From Erythrobacter ramosus (GTDB taxonomy: Bacteria > Pseudomonadota > Alphaproteobacteria > Sphingomonadales > Sphingomonadaceae), in the NCBI RefSeq assembly GCF_009828055.1, contig NZ_WTYB01000002.1, positions 868,001 through 932,000 of the forward strand: 64,000 nt of DNA. Direction: 5' to 3'. The stretch's first letter is position 1. The number at the start of each line of letters is the position of its first letter. The notes under the pieces are model-generated. The model saw only the letters and a list, made by a program, of their open reading frames with translations, had not been told where the DNA came from and did not search any database. The translations under genes and the position numbers were made by a program. Below, in pieces: positions 43,536 to 53,526 of this stretch.

Positions 43536-44171
43536 ATGGCTGACACCCTCGTCAAGATTTGCGGGATCTCCACCCTTGAAATCCTCGCGGCTGCGGTGAA
43601 GGCAGGGGTGGATTATGTCGGACTCGTCCATTTCGAGAAAAGCCCGCGCCATCTCTCGCTCAGCCAAGCAGCGCGGCTGCGCGGCTTGGTGCCGCCGCAG
43701 GTCAAGGTCGTGCTGCTGGTGGTCAACCTTTCCCCCGCGACGCTCGCAGAGGCGGTGCGCGAGGTGCGGCCCGATGTGGTGCAATTCCATGGGCAGGAGA
43801 CCCCCGAAACCCTCGCTCGCTTCCGCGCCGCAACCGGGGTCGAGGCTTGGCGCGCGCTGGGCGTGCGGGATGCTGGCTCGCTTGCCGATGCCGCACAGTT
43901 CCATGGCGCTGCGGACCGCTTGCTGTTCGATGCTCCCTCTTCGGGCCTCCCCGGCGGCAACGGCACACGCTTCGATTGGGACCTGCTTAAGGCCTACAAG
44001 GCGCCGACCCCCTGGGGCCTCGCTGGCGGCCTGACCCCCTCCAATGTCGCCGACGCGATCAGGCTGACCGGCGCGCCGCTGGTCGATACCTCCTCGGGCG
44101 TCGAAAGCGCGCCGGGGATCAAGGACGTGGACAAAATCGCCGCCTTCTGCAAAGCGGCGCAGCAATCCTAG
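43536..44171 (+). CDS. trpF: phosphoribosylanthranilate isomerase
   Basis: Third step of tryptophan synthesis from anthranilate, an Amadori rearrangement. The 211-residue barrel starts VKICGISTLE, with catalytic Cys in KICG, then YVGLVHFEKSPRHLS, QFHGQETPE, FDAPSSGLPGGNGTRFDWDLL (catalytic Asp) and LAGGLTPSNVADAI, ending VDTSSGVESAPGIKDVDKI. The ATG at 43536 aligns with the conserved start. A palindromic repeat separates it from trpB. Confidence 0.95.
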   Translation: MADTLVKICGISTLEILAAAVKAGVDYVGLVHFEKSPRHLSLSQAARLRGLVPPQVKVVLLVVNLSPATLAEAVREVRPDVVQFHGQETPETLARFRAATGVEAWRALGVRDAGSLADAAQFHGAADRLLFDAPSSGLPGGNGTRFDWDLLKAYKAPTPWGLAGGLTPSNVADAIRLTGAPLVDTSSGVESAPGIKDVDKIAAFCKAAQQS

Positions 44172-44177
44172 CCCCAT

Positions 44178-44268
44178 CCGTTCGCCCTGAGCTTGTCGAA
44201 GGGCCGTCCTTCTCTTATTCGCTGAGCCCGAAGAAAAAGCAGGGCTTCGACAAGCTCAGCCCGAACGG
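44178..44268. repeat. palindromic intergenic repeat (GAGCTTGTCGAAGGGC type) before trpB
   Basis: CCGTTCGCCCTGAGCTTGTC (44178-44197) and GACAAGCTCAGCCCGAACGG (44249-44268) are near-perfect 20-base inverted arms in the 103-base gap between trpF and trpB. CTTCGACAAGCTCAG-type palindromes are, as I recall, dispersed in sphingomonad genomes. The right arm ends 6 bases before the trpB start, so the RNA stem would lie right at its ribosome-binding site. Confidence 0.8.
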
Positions 44269-44274
44269 AATTTT

Positions 44275-45489
44275 ATGAACACGCACCTCAACTCCTTCCG
44301 CACCCAGCCCGATGATCGCGGCCATTTCGGCCAGTTCGGCGGGCGCTATGTCGCTGAAACGCTGATGCCGCTGGTGCTCGATCTGGAGCGAGAATATCGT
44401 AAGGCGCAGGTTGACCCGGCGTTTCAGGCCCAATTCGATGATCTGCTTGAGCATTACGTCGGCCGCCCGAGCCCGCTCTACTTCGCCCCGCGCATCACGG
44501 AAGAACTCGGCGGCGCACAGGTGTGGTTCAAGCGCGACGAGCTCAATCACACCGGCGCGCACAAGATCAACAATTGCATCGGCCAGATCCTGCTGGCGAT
44601 GCGGATGGGCAAGACCCGCATCATCGCCGAGACCGGCGCGGGCCAACACGGGGTGGCGACCGCGACGGTCTGCGCGCGCTTCGGCCTGCCTTGCGTGATC
44701 TACATGGGCGCTGAAGACGTGAAGCGGCAGGCACCAAACGTGTTCCGCATGAAGTTGCTCGGCGCAGAGGTCATCCCCGTTACCAGCGGCGGCGCGACGC
44801 TGAAGGACGCGATGAACGAGGGCCTGCGCGATTGGGTTGCGAACGTCCACGACACCTTTTACATCATCGGCACCGCTGCAGGCCCGCACCCCTATCCGGA
44901 GATGGTGCGCAACTTCCAGAGCGTGATTGGCAAGGAAGCCCGCGCCCAGATGCTCAGCCGCACCGGCCGCCTGCCCGATCTGCTGGTCGCCTGCATCGGC
45001 GGCGGATCGAATGCGCTGGGGCTGTTCCATCCGTTCCTCGATGATCCGAGCGTCAAGATGCTCGGCGTCGAAGCGGCAGGCCACGGCCTAGACGGCGATC
45101 AGCACGCCGCCAGCCTGCTCGGCGGCTCCCCCGGCGTGCTCCACGGTAACCGCACCTATCTTTTGCAGGACGAAGACGGTCAGATCACCGAAGGCCACTC
45201 GATCAGCGCAGGCCTCGATTACCCCGGCATCGGGCCGGAGCACGCATGGCTGAAGGAATCGGGCCGCGTCGATTACACCGCCGTCACCGATGACGAGGCG
45301 CTGGAAGGCTTCCAGCTGCTCTGCCGCACCGAGGGGATCATTCCCGCTTTGGAACCCTCGCACGCCATCGCCGCCGTGGCCAAGGTCGCGCCGACCATGC
45401 CCAAGGACAGCATCGTGCTGATGAATCTGTGCGGGCGCGGGGATAAGGACATTTTTACGGTGGCCGAAAAGCTGGGAGTTGAATTGTGA
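44275..45489 (+). CDS. trpB: tryptophan synthase beta chain
   Basis: Condenses indole with serine to tryptophan, with PLP. The 404 residues have the standard features: [22 protein letters not shown], and the PLP lysine (Lys97) in [38 protein letters not shown] (phosphate-binding glycines) and [11 protein letters not shown] are also clear. The ATG at 44275 lies directly after the repeat; its Shine-Dalgarno, GGAA, belongs to the repeat edge. The stop overlaps the next small gene as GTGA. Confidence 0.97.
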   Translation: MNTHLNSFRTQPDDRGHFGQFGGRYVAETLMPLVLDLEREYRKAQVDPAFQAQFDDLLEHYVGRPSPLYFAPRITEELGGAQVWFKRDELNHTGAHKINNCIGQILLAMRMGKTRIIAETGAGQHGVATATVCARFGLPCVIYMGAEDVKRQAPNVFRMKLLGAEVIPVTSGGATLKDAMNEGLRDWVANVHDTFYIIGTAAGPHPYPEMVRNFQSVIGKEARAQMLSRTGRLPDLLVACIGGGSNALGLFHPFLDDPSVKMLGVEAAGHGLDGDQHAASLLGGSPGVLHGNRTYLLQDEDGQITEGHSISAGLDYPGIGPEHAWLKESGRVDYTAVTDDEALEGFQLLCRTEGIIPALEPSHAIAAVAKVAPTMPKDSIVLMNLCGRGDKDIFTVAEKLGVEL

Positions 45490-45671
45490 GAGATTTGCTC
45501 GATCGCCATGCTCTGATCCTGTTTGTCGCATTCAACATGGTCGCAATCGCGGGCACATCATACGTCCACGGAAAGTACGGCGTGCCGCTGCCGAACCCTC
45601 TTTGGATTGTCGCAATCAGCGGGATCGCCGCTCTGGCTATCCGATCTGTTGCCAAGTCTCTGCGCATATGA
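45486..45671 (+). CDS. small two-helix membrane protein between trpB and trpA
   Basis: A 61-residue protein with two predicted membrane helices, [20 protein letters not shown] (about 8-27) and [17 protein letters not shown] (about 40-56). A short polar loop ([11 protein letters not shown]) joins them and the end (KSLRI) is basic. The GTG start overlaps the trpB stop (GTGA) and the stop overlaps the trpA start (ATGA), each by four bases. That double overlap argues it is translated. I recognise no family and know of no such gene in the standard trpBA pair. Confidence 0.75.
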   Translation: MRDLLDRHALILFVAFNMVAIAGTSYVHGKYGVPLPNPLWIVAISGIAALAIRSVAKSLRI

Positions 45672-46462
45672 CCCGCCTCTCCACCACCTTCGCCGCGCCC
45701 CGCCCCTCCCTCGTCTGCTTCATCACCGCAGGCGATGGCGACACCGCGGCCAATCTCGATGCGCTGGTGGAAGCCGGGGCGGATGTGATCGAACTCGGTA
45801 TGCCCTTCACCGATCCGATGGCCGATGGCCCCGCGATCCAGAGCGCCAATCTGCGCAGCCTCGGCGCGGGCACGACCACCGCCGATGTGCTGCGCTACGC
45901 GACCGAGTTTCGCGCCCGGTACCCCGACGTGCCGCTGGTGCTGATGGGCTATGCCAACCCCATGGTGCGTCGCGGCCCCGAGTGGTTCGCCGAGGCCGCT
46001 GCCGCAGCGGGCGTCGACGGCGTCATCTGCGTCGACATTCCGCCTGAGGAGGACGACGCGCTCGGCCCGGCCCTGCGCGCCAAGGGCATCGCCCCGATCC
46101 GCCTCGCCACGCCGACGACCGATGCCGCCCGCCTGCCGCAGGTGCTCGCCGGGTCCGAAGGCTTCCTCTACTACGTCTCGGTCGCCGGGATCACCGGAAA
46201 GCAGCAGGCCGTGCAGGCGAGCATTGAAGAAGCCGTGGCGCGGCTCAAGCAATCGACCGATCTGCCCATCGCTGTCGGCTTCGGGGTGCGCACGCCCGAG
46301 CAGGCCGCTGCCATCGCCAAGGTCGCGGATGGCGTGGTGGTTGGCAGCGCGCTGGTAGAAATCTGCGGTGAATATGGCGCTGCGGCTCCGGCCAAGCTAA
46401 GGGAACTGACCGCAGCCCTCGCACAGGCTGTCCATTCCGCCCGTCAGGAGCAAGTGGCATGA
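45668..46462 (+). CDS. trpA: tryptophan synthase alpha chain
   Basis: Cleaves indole-3-glycerol phosphate to indole, channelled to the beta subunit. The 264-residue barrel reads [44 protein letters not shown], with catalytic Glu in ELG and Asp in [35 protein letters not shown] and the phosphate site [12 protein letters not shown] follow. The ATG at 45668 overlaps the small membrane gene, and its own stop overlaps accD (ATGA). Confidence 0.97.
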   Translation: MTRLSTTFAAPRPSLVCFITAGDGDTAANLDALVEAGADVIELGMPFTDPMADGPAIQSANLRSLGAGTTTADVLRYATEFRARYPDVPLVLMGYANPMVRRGPEWFAEAAAAAGVDGVICVDIPPEEDDALGPALRAKGIAPIRLATPTTDAARLPQVLAGSEGFLYYVSVAGITGKQQAVQASIEEAVARLKQSTDLPIAVGFGVRTPEQAAAIAKVADGVVVGSALVEICGEYGAAAPAKLRELTAALAQAVHSARQEQVA

Positions 46463-47313
46463 ACTGGTTCACCCGCGTCCGCAGCACGCTCGGCTTCTCC
46501 TCGGAGCAAAAGACCACCACGGAAAAGGATCTGTGGATCAAGTGTCCGTCGTGCCAGGAAATGCTGTTCGTGCAGGAATATGAGGCGAACCTCAGCGTCT
46601 GCCCTAAGTGCGAGCACCATGGCCGGATTGGTGCCGATGCGCGCTTGGCCTTGCTGCTCGATCCCGGGTTCGAGGTGCTGCCGCTTCCGAAGGTCACAGA
46701 AGACCCGCTGCAGTTCAAGGATACCAAGAAGTACACCGACCGCTTGAAGGCTGCGCGGGCGGCCAATCCGCATGAGGACGCCTTCGTGGTCGGCTCCGGC
46801 TTCATCGAGACGCGTCCCGCCGTGGTCGGCGTGCAAGACTTCAGCTTCATGGGCGGCTCGATGGGCATGGCCGTGGGGCAAGCCTTCTGCGAGGGTGCGC
46901 AGAAGGCGCTCGACCGCCACTGCGCTTATGTCGTGGTGACGGCAGCGGGGGGCGCGCGGATGCAGGAAGGGATCCTCTCGCTGATGCAGATGCCGCGCGC
47001 GACTGTGATGACGCGGCGGCTGAAGCAGGCCGGGCTGCCCTATATCGTGGTGCTGTCCGACCCCACCACGGGCGGCGTGACCGCTAGCTACGCCATGCTC
47101 GGCGACATCCACATTGCCGAGCCCGGCGCGTTGATCGGCTTTGCCGGGCAGCGTGTGATCCAGGACACGATCCGCGAACAGCTGCCCGAAGGCTTCCAGC
47201 GCGCCGAGTACCTCCACAAGCACGGGATGGTCGACATGGTCGTGCCGCGCCGCGAGTTGAAGGCGACGCTGGGGCAAGTGCTCGACTACCTTCAACCCGT
47301 GAAGGCCGCCTAA
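46459..47313 (+). CDS. accD: acetyl-CoA carboxylase carboxyltransferase subunit beta
   Basis: Beta half of the carboxyltransferase that makes malonyl-CoA for fatty-acid synthesis; 284 residues. The N-terminal zinc ribbon is [11 protein letters not shown] and [13 protein letters not shown] (four cysteines). The crotonase-like core includes [34 protein letters not shown] and [30 protein letters not shown]. Coupled to trpA through ATGA; folC starts 13 bases later. The trpA-accD-folC order is conserved in alphaproteobacteria. Confidence 0.97.
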   Translation: MNWFTRVRSTLGFSSEQKTTTEKDLWIKCPSCQEMLFVQEYEANLSVCPKCEHHGRIGADARLALLLDPGFEVLPLPKVTEDPLQFKDTKKYTDRLKAARAANPHEDAFVVGSGFIETRPAVVGVQDFSFMGGSMGMAVGQAFCEGAQKALDRHCAYVVVTAAGGARMQEGILSLMQMPRATVMTRRLKQAGLPYIVVLSDPTTGGVTASYAMLGDIHIAEPGALIGFAGQRVIQDTIREQLPEGFQRAEYLHKHGMVDMVVPRRELKATLGQVLDYLQPVKAA

Positions 47314-47326
47314 CCCGCTCCTTCCA

Positions 47327-48625
47327 ATGAAGCCGCTCGATTTCGGCCGGTCGGACGACCCGCGCGTCCAGGCGCAGCTTGACCGGCTGAGCGCGCTCAG
47401 TGTGCCGCAAGGGCGGCTCGGGCTGGAGACGATCCGCGCGCTTCTGGACCGCCTCGGCAATCCGCATCGCCAGCTGCCGCCGGTGTTCCATGTCGCAGGG
47501 ACTAACGGCAAGGGTTCGACCTGCGCCTTCTTGCGCGCGATGCTGGAGGCTGAGGGATACCGCGTCCACGTCACCACCTCGCCGCATCTGGTGCGCTACA
47601 ATGAGCGCATCCGCTTGGCAGGCGAGCTGATCTCCGACGCGGCGCTGGCCGAGGTGCTGGCGGAGGTGCTCAATGCAGGCGAAGACCTCGCCCCCAGCTT
47701 CTTCGAAGTCACCATCGCCGCCGCCTTCCTTGCCTTCAGCCGTACGCCTGCGGACGTCTGCGTGGTCGAAGTCGGCATGGGCGGGCGCTTCGATGCGACC
47801 AATGTGCTGGAGCCCGAGGCGCTCGCCGCGTGCGGGATCGCCGCACTCGGCCTTGATCACGAACGCTTCCTCCTCGCGCCCGAGGACGGCGTGCCGCTGG
47901 AGCCGATGGCGCGGATCGCGTTTGAGAAGGCGGGGATTGCCAAGCAGGGCGTGCCGCTGGTGACGCTGTCCTACCGCCCCGAGTCCAACCGCGAGGTGAT
48001 CGCCGCCGCTCAGCGCGCAGGTGCGCCGCTGGCGATGTGCGGCGATGCGTGGGATGTGCGCCCCGGCGTCATGACGACCTACCACGATCAGGTGGGCACC
48101 TTCACCTTTCCCCGCCCCGCTCTGGCAGGCGTGCATCAGGTGCAGAACGCCGGACTGGCGCTCGCCATGATCCAGCATCAGGACCGGGTGACGGTTGATC
48201 CGCTGGCGATGGCCAAAGGGCTGCTGAACGCCCATTGGCCTGCGCGGATGCAGCGCCTCAAGGCAGGCCCGCTCACCGGCACGCGCGAAGTGTGGCTTGA
48301 CGGCGGGCACAACCCACAGGCGGGCGCGATGCTGGGTGAGCACTTCGCCGGGCAGCGCCTGCACCTCGTGATTGGCATGATCGAGGGCAAGGATCCGACG
48401 GCGGTCACTGTCCCACTCGGCCCCACCCTCGTCAGCATCACCGCTGTGCCGGTGCCGGGGCATGACTGGCATCCGGTGGAAGCGTTTGGCCCCAAAGCCC
48501 GCCCTGCCCCCGATGTGGCGAGCGCAATGGCGATGATCCCCGATGACGGCCTCCCCATCCTCATCGCCGGTTCGCTCTACCTCGCGGGCGAGGTGCTCAG
48601 GCTCAACCACGAGCTGCCGGACTAG
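47327..48625 (+). CDS. folC: bifunctional folylpolyglutamate/dihydrofolate synthase
   Basis: Mur-ligase-fold enzyme of 432 residues that adds glutamate to dihydropteroate and folates. The P-loop is VAGTNGKGSTCAFLRAML (GTNGKGS), with HVTTSPHLVRYNERIRL as the folate site, VVEVGMGGRFDATNVL as the omega-loop and metal region, LGLDHE and a late LDGGHNPQAGAMLGEH. Length and motifs fit FolC. Last of the trp-accD-folC block; the 192 bases that follow hold no gene. Confidence 0.95.
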   Translation: MKPLDFGRSDDPRVQAQLDRLSALSVPQGRLGLETIRALLDRLGNPHRQLPPVFHVAGTNGKGSTCAFLRAMLEAEGYRVHVTTSPHLVRYNERIRLAGELISDAALAEVLAEVLNAGEDLAPSFFEVTIAAAFLAFSRTPADVCVVEVGMGGRFDATNVLEPEALAACGIAALGLDHERFLLAPEDGVPLEPMARIAFEKAGIAKQGVPLVTLSYRPESNREVIAAAQRAGAPLAMCGDAWDVRPGVMTTYHDQVGTFTFPRPALAGVHQVQNAGLALAMIQHQDRVTVDPLAMAKGLLNAHWPARMQRLKAGPLTGTREVWLDGGHNPQAGAMLGEHFAGQRLHLVIGMIEGKDPTAVTVPLGPTLVSITAVPVPGHDWHPVEAFGPKARPAPDVASAMAMIPDDGLPILIAGSLYLAGEVLRLNHELPD

Positions 48626-48816
48626 CCCGCTCGCCCCGTGTCCCCGCCCGTGTTGGAGACACATGAGACACTGTCCAAGAACAGAAAATCTCCGGCCCCG
48701 CACACCCGCTTTCACGCAGGGAGCGGGAGCGAGAAAAAGGGTCGCCAATCGCTGACGATGTCACCCGCGATGCGAGTAGGAAAGCGCTCGCGCAAAGGAT
48801 GCTGCCGCCCCGAAGG

Positions 48817-50544
48817 TCAGACCAGCTCCGGCTCCGGCGGCGGCGCGTTTTCCGGGCGGCCGGAGCGCGCCTGCCGCACCCATTCGATCACGCACAGCAC
48901 AACCGCGAATGCGCCAATCCCGGTCGTCAGCAGGAACACATCGTAATAGCCCCGCTCTTCAATCATCTGGCCCAGCGCCGGACGGCCCAGCGTCCCCACC
49001 AGCATCGTCAGCGAGGACAGCAGCGCATATTGCACCGCGCTATAACCCTTGGCGACCACACTCGAGAGATAGGCGACAAACGCCGCGCCTGCGATGCCGA
49101 CCGCGATGTTCTCCGCGCCGATGGTCAGCATCAGCCGCGCCATCCGGTCATCCGCACCGAACTGCCCAGCGAGCCAGGTGAAGCCGGTCAGGTCGCTCGC
49201 CGCCTGCATCCGCGCGCCGCCAACGGCGAGATCGGCATAGAGCAGGTTGGTCAGCGCCGCGATCACCGCACCCAGTGTCAAAGTGGTCATGCGGCCGATC
49301 ACCGTCAGCAGCGTGCCACCCAGCGCGAGGCCTACGATCAGCGCGCCGACGCCGAAGAACTTGGAGGCGATCGCCACCTCGTCCTTGGTATATTGCAGCT
49401 CGCCAAGGTAGAACGGGTAGGCAAAGCTCCCCCAGATCGCGTCGGTGATGCGGTAGGACAGCACCAGTGCGATCACCAGCACGGCGGCCCATTTCAAACG
49501 CCCGATAATCTCCGCCAAGGGCAGGATCAGCGCGCGGTAACCGTGATCGAGTGCGGTGTCGTAAGCCGTGCGCGCGGGCGCGTCGGCAGTCAGCACATGG
49601 CGGCCCTGCTTGCGCATTGACTCCAGCCAGCCCGCGATCAGACCGGGGATCACCACCGTCGCGATCACAATCAGTGGGCCCATTTGGGTCACGAACTCGG
49701 TCGAGTCCGGACGGGCTTCGGGCGTGGCTGTGAGCGAGCGAACCATGAACACCAGCACCGTCACCAATGCCCAGCCCCACAGCAAGGCGACTGCCCCCAG
49801 CGCATAGGCCCGGACACGCGGGGTCATCTGCCCTGCCTGCCGCAATGTGCCAAGGTTACTCCGCTCATCCGCCAACGCCGCCACCGTCCGTTCGGCATCG
49901 GGCGCGAACAAGCCGAGGAAGCCCACGAACAGCAAAATGCCGCCCATGCTGGCGAAGACTGTCGGCCAGCCAAGCCGCTCCGCCATGAACAGCGCCAGTG
50001 CCCCGCCCACCAGCGCGGCGACGCGGTAACCCATCTGGAATACGGTCGAGAGGATGTCGATCGTCGCCACCTCGTCCGCCACGTCCACCCGCCAAGCGTC
50101 GATCACCACGTCCTGCGTCGCGCTGGCGAAGGCACCGATCCCGGCGAGCAGCGAGAACACGCCGAGCGAGGACAGCGGATCGAGCAGCGACAGCACCACC
50201 AGAATCCCGCCCAGCAACAATTGCGCGGTCACGATCCATTGCTTGCGCTTGCCCAGCCGCCGCAGCCCCGGAAGGTCGACCCGGTCAAGCGCGGGCGACC
50301 ACAGGAACTTGAAAGCGTAGGCGAGCCCAACCAGCGAGAATACGCCCATCGTTTCGACATCGACCTTGGCATCGGTCAGCCACGCATAGAGCGTGCCGAG
50401 CAACAGTGCGTAAGGCAGGCCCGAAGCAAAGCCGAACAGCAGGACATAGCCGGTCTTGGGATGGCGCAGCGCCGCCATCAGCGCGAGCCAGCGCGACAGG
50501 CGTGTGCGGTGTTCTAAGGCGGCTTCGGCCATTGACGATCCCAT
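48817..50544 (-). CDS. ampG: AmpG-family MFS permease
   Basis: Inner-membrane transporter of 575 residues, probably importing anhydro-muropeptides for cell-wall recycling. The AmpG signature [53 protein letters not shown] is present, with [14 protein letters not shown] later. More than twelve hydrophobic segments and a central soluble loop account for its length, greater than E. coli AmpG (491). ATG at 50544 is used; another at 50532 is possible. It is divergent from the Rieske gene across 74 bases. Confidence 0.88.
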   Translation of the reverse strand: MGSSMAEAALEHRTRLSRWLALMAALRHPKTGYVLLFGFASGLPYALLLGTLYAWLTDAKVDVETMGVFSLVGLAYAFKFLWSPALDRVDLPGLRRLGKRKQWIVTAQLLLGGILVVLSLLDPLSSLGVFSLLAGIGAFASATQDVVIDAWRVDVADEVATIDILSTVFQMGYRVAALVGGALALFMAERLGWPTVFASMGGILLFVGFLGLFAPDAERTVAALADERSNLGTLRQAGQMTPRVRAYALGAVALLWGWALVTVLVFMVRSLTATPEARPDSTEFVTQMGPLIVIATVVIPGLIAGWLESMRKQGRHVLTADAPARTAYDTALDHGYRALILPLAEIIGRLKWAAVLVIALVLSYRITDAIWGSFAYPFYLGELQYTKDEVAIASKFFGVGALIVGLALGGTLLTVIGRMTTLTLGAVIAALTNLLYADLAVGGARMQAASDLTGFTWLAGQFGADDRMARLMLTIGAENIAVGIAGAAFVAYLSSVVAKGYSAVQYALLSSLTMLVGTLGRPALGQMIEERGYYDVFLLTTGIGAFAVVLCVIEWVRQARSGRPENAPPPEPELV

Positions 50545-50618
50545 GCTGTCAGGTGGCGATTTGCGCCAGCCCGGTTTCGTGCCACACTAGGCGCAGGGAA
50601 GAGGATGAGAAAAGAGCG

Positions 50619-51779
50619 ATGAACGCCGCAACAACAGATTTGCCCCGTTTGAGTCCGACGCCGGGCCAATTGGCGCTTGCCGAGGCGATCCGGGAGGGCC
50701 GCGCCAAGGTCGCTGGCGGAATCCAGACGGTGCCTGCGAGCAATTACACAAGTCCCGATCACTTCGCCCGCGAGAAAGCGGCGCTGTTTGACCGGCTGCC
50801 GCAGGTGCTCGCGCCGTCCGCGCTGTTGCCCGAGCCGGGCATGGCGGTGCCGCATGATGCGACCGGCCGCCCGCTGCTCATCACCCGCGACGCCGAAGGG
50901 CGCGCGCACGTCTTCCTCAACGTCTGCCGCCACCGAGGCACGCGGTTGGTAGAGGGGAGCGGGGTGCAATGCGCCAAGCGGCTCGTCTGCCCCTATCACG
51001 CCTGGACCTACCGGCTCGACGGGGGATTGCTCGCCCTGCCCCGGCCCGAGACCTTCCCGGGGCTCGACAAGGCGGATTACGGTCTGGTCGAACTCCCTAG
51101 CCTTGAGGCTGGCGGGTTGATCTGGTTCTCTCCGGTCGCAGGCGCCGATTTCAGCGATGCGCAGGCCTTGGGCAATGATCTTGACGCCTTCGCCCTTGGC
51201 AGCGCGCACTTGTTTCGGCGCAGGACTCACATGGTGAAGGGCAACTGGAAGCTCATCATGGATGCCTTCCTTGAAAGCTACCACGTCACCCGGCTCCACG
51301 CTGCCACCATCGGGCCATTCTTCAAGGACGGGATCACTGCGGGCGACCAGATCGGCCCGCACCAGCGTTCCGCCGTCGGGCGGCTGGAGGAAATGGAGAG
51401 CGTCGACCTCACCGACATGGCGGCGCTGCGGCGGGTGGTGACGTTTGCCTATCAGCTGCTCCCGGCAACCGTGATCGTGCCCAGCCCTGATTACGTCAAC
51501 GTCATGGTGCTGATGCCACAGGCAGCCGACTTGACCTTGGTGGAAGACTTCATGCTCATCCCCGAAGCGCCCACCACCGAAAAGGCGCTGGCGCATTGGG
51601 AAAAGAGCTGGAACCTGCTCGACGGCGGAGTCTTTGCGTCAGAGGATTTCCGCGCCGCCGAACTTGGCCAGCAGGGGCTTTCCTCTGGTGCGGTCGAGCA
51701 TATCACGCTCGGCACGCTCGAAGGCGGGATCGCGCGGTTTGACCAGATCGTGGCTGAGGCCTTGCAGGCGGCGCCCTGA
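50619..51779 (+). CDS. Rieske aromatic ring-hydroxylating dioxygenase, alpha subunit
   Basis: A 386-residue oxygenase. The Rieske [2Fe-2S] ligands are Cys103-x-His105 ([10 protein letters not shown]) and Cys124-x2-His127 (VCPYHAWTY). The catalytic domain has [15 protein letters not shown], giving the non-haem iron ligands His222 and His227, with Asp215 as the likely electron-bridge residue. It hydroxylates an aromatic, betaine-like or other substrate; which one is not apparent. No ferredoxin, reductase or beta-subunit gene is adjacent. I took the ATG at 50619 because the frame's upstream extension overlaps the divergent ampG gene. The start has AGAG about 5 bases upstream. Confidence 0.9.
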   Translation: MNAATTDLPRLSPTPGQLALAEAIREGRAKVAGGIQTVPASNYTSPDHFAREKAALFDRLPQVLAPSALLPEPGMAVPHDATGRPLLITRDAEGRAHVFLNVCRHRGTRLVEGSGVQCAKRLVCPYHAWTYRLDGGLLALPRPETFPGLDKADYGLVELPSLEAGGLIWFSPVAGADFSDAQALGNDLDAFALGSAHLFRRRTHMVKGNWKLIMDAFLESYHVTRLHAATIGPFFKDGITAGDQIGPHQRSAVGRLEEMESVDLTDMAALRRVVTFAYQLLPATVIVPSPDYVNVMVLMPQAADLTLVEDFMLIPEAPTTEKALAHWEKSWNLLDGGVFASEDFRAAELGQQGLSSGAVEHITLGTLEGGIARFDQIVAEALQAAP

Positions 51780-51829
51780 CAGGCATTTGGCCGGTCGCAT
51801 TTCTGGACGAAATGCTTTAGGCGCGCCCG

Positions 51830-52948
51830 ATGCCCACCCAGCCCCCCCGCTCCGAAAATCGCCCCGAAGGCGACCGTATTGCCAAGCTGCTCGCCCGCGC
51901 GGGTGTTGCCAGCCGCCGCGAGATCGAGCGGATGATCGCCGAAGGGCGCGTGGCGCTGGATGGCAAGGTGCTTGATACCCCCGCAACCATCCTCGCCAGC
52001 CTCAAAGGGGTGACGGTCGATGGCAATCCGGTCGCCGCCGCCGAAGCCACGCGGCTGTTCGCATTCAACAAGCCCACCGGATTGCTGACGGCCGAGCGCG
52101 ACATGGCGGGCCGCCCGACGATCTACACGGCGCTGCGCAACGCCCTGCCCGCCGGCACGCCGCGCTTGATCCCGGTCGGGCGGCTCGATTTGAACACTGA
52201 AGGCCTGCTGCTGCTCACCAATGATGGCGGGCTGAAGCGCACGATGGAACTGCCCGCCACCCAAGTGCCGCGCACCTATCGCGCCCGTGCGTTCGGCGTG
52301 GTGACACAGAGCCAGCTGGAAGATCTGATGGACGGGGTCGAGATCGATGGCGTGCGCTACGGCTCGATCGACGCGAACCTTGAACGTTCCTCGGGCCGCA
52401 ACCTGTGGATCGAAATGACCATCACCGAAGGCAAGAACCGCGAAGTGCGCCGGGTGCTGGAATATCTGGGATTGCAGGTCAACCGTTTGATCCGCACCGG
52501 ATACGGCCCGTTCAACCTTGGCGATCTGCCGCGCGGTCAGGCGGTCGAGCTGACCGGCAAGCCGGTGGCGCATTTCCTGTCGGAGATGACCGGCACGCCG
52601 ATCCCGCGCGGCGGGGTGAAGAAAGCCGACAAGGTGATGATCGCCGCCCCGGAAAAGGCGCCACGCCCCCCGCGTCCTCCGGCCCGCAAAGGCCCTTCCG
52701 CTCGCCCGGCGCCGCGCAAAGATGCCACTGCCGCAGTGTTTCCGCGCAAGGAAGCTGAGCCTGCAAAAACCGCCCCGCGCAGAGGCCCGGCTGCGTCCCC
52801 TGCACCACGCAAGGGCGCCGAAGCCTTGACCAACGCGCCGCGCAAAGGCGCCCGCGATGGACCCCGCCCGCCGCGCTCGGGCGCAGGAGCGCGCAAGCGT
52901 CCGGCTCCGACACGCGGCCTCACCGGGCCGCGAGGTCCGCGCAAATGA
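51830..52948 (+). CDS. rluB: 23S rRNA pseudouridine synthase (RluB/RsuA family) with basic tail
   Basis: A 372-residue RsuA-family synthase. An S4 RNA-binding domain (DRIAKLLARAGVASRREIERMIAEGRVALDGKVL) precedes the catalytic domain with LIPVGRLDLNTEGLLLLTNDG (catalytic Asp) and the conserved EGKNREVRRVLEYLGLQVNRLIR. After residue about 260 comes an unusual tail of roughly 110 residues with repeated PRKGA/PRKDA-like basic and Pro-rich blocks, presumably RNA-binding. RluB-type (position 2605) is the best family fit. The stop overlaps rsmD (ATGA). Confidence 0.9.
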   Translation: MPTQPPRSENRPEGDRIAKLLARAGVASRREIERMIAEGRVALDGKVLDTPATILASLKGVTVDGNPVAAAEATRLFAFNKPTGLLTAERDMAGRPTIYTALRNALPAGTPRLIPVGRLDLNTEGLLLLTNDGGLKRTMELPATQVPRTYRARAFGVVTQSQLEDLMDGVEIDGVRYGSIDANLERSSGRNLWIEMTITEGKNREVRRVLEYLGLQVNRLIRTGYGPFNLGDLPRGQAVELTGKPVAHFLSEMTGTPIPRGGVKKADKVMIAAPEKAPRPPRPPARKGPSARPAPRKDATAAVFPRKEAEPAKTAPRRGPAASPAPRKGAEALTNAPRKGARDGPRPPRSGAGARKRPAPTRGLTGPRGPRK

Positions 52949-53526
52949 GGGTCATCGCAGGCGAGTGGCGCGGTCGTAAACTCGCCGCACCCAAAGGCGA
53001 CGGCACGCGGCCTACAGCAGACCGCGCGCGCGAAACGCTGTTCGCGATGCTCACGAGTCGCTTAGGCGATTTTGACGGATTGCAGATTGCTGATCTGTTC
53101 GCAGGCTCCGGCGCACTTGGGCTGGAAGCCCTGTCACGCGGCGCGGCGCATTGCCTCTTCGTCGAACAGGACCGCGCGGCGGTGGATGTGATCCGCGCCA
53201 ATATCACGGCGCTGGGCGCGCAGGCCCGTTCGCGGGTTGAGGTGGGGTCGGTGATGCAATTGCGCGCGGCTTCAGTGCCGCTCGACCTGATCCTCGCCGA
53301 TCCGCCCTACCAATCGGGCGCGGGCGAGGTGGCGCTGGATCGCTTGCTGCGCCTTGGCTGGATCGGTCCGCAGACCTGGATCGCGGTCGAAACCAGCTTC
53401 AAGGAAGATGTGGTGATAAAAGGCCTCACGCTCGATGCGGAACGCCGGGTCGGCAAGGGCAAGCTCAGTCTGTTACGACTGGCCGCATCCGATGCCGACC
53501 CGGGTCCTCCTGAAGCGGTGGCTTAG
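52945..53526 (+). CDS. rsmD: 16S rRNA (guanine(966)-N2)-methyltransferase
   Basis: SAM-dependent methyltransferase of 193 residues. MRVIAGEWRGRKLAAPKGDGTRPTADRARETLF is the family start, FAGSGALGLEALSRGA the SAM-binding motif I, and LADPPYQS (DPPY) the catalytic motif for exocyclic amine methylation. It acts on assembled 30S subunits. Coupled to rluB by ATGA. The stop overlaps the convergent repeat-protein gene by four bases. Confidence 0.95.
   Translation: MRVIAGEWRGRKLAAPKGDGTRPTADRARETLFAMLTSRLGDFDGLQIADLFAGSGALGLEALSRGAAHCLFVEQDRAAVDVIRANITALGAQARSRVEVGSVMQLRAASVPLDLILADPPYQSGAGEVALDRLLRLGWIGPQTWIAVETSFKEDVVIKGLTLDAERRVGKGKLSLLRLAASDADPGPPEAVA

Noticed and set aside
47084..48748. Long open frame (554 codons) on the minus strand
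   Set aside because: Antisense to accD and folC, with shadow composition (His, Arg, Gly) and no recognisable motif.
48626..48816. Possible gene between folC and ampG
   Set aside because: Open frames here are short, lack a Shine-Dalgarno and overlap the end of ampG on the other strand; nothing else was seen in this gap.
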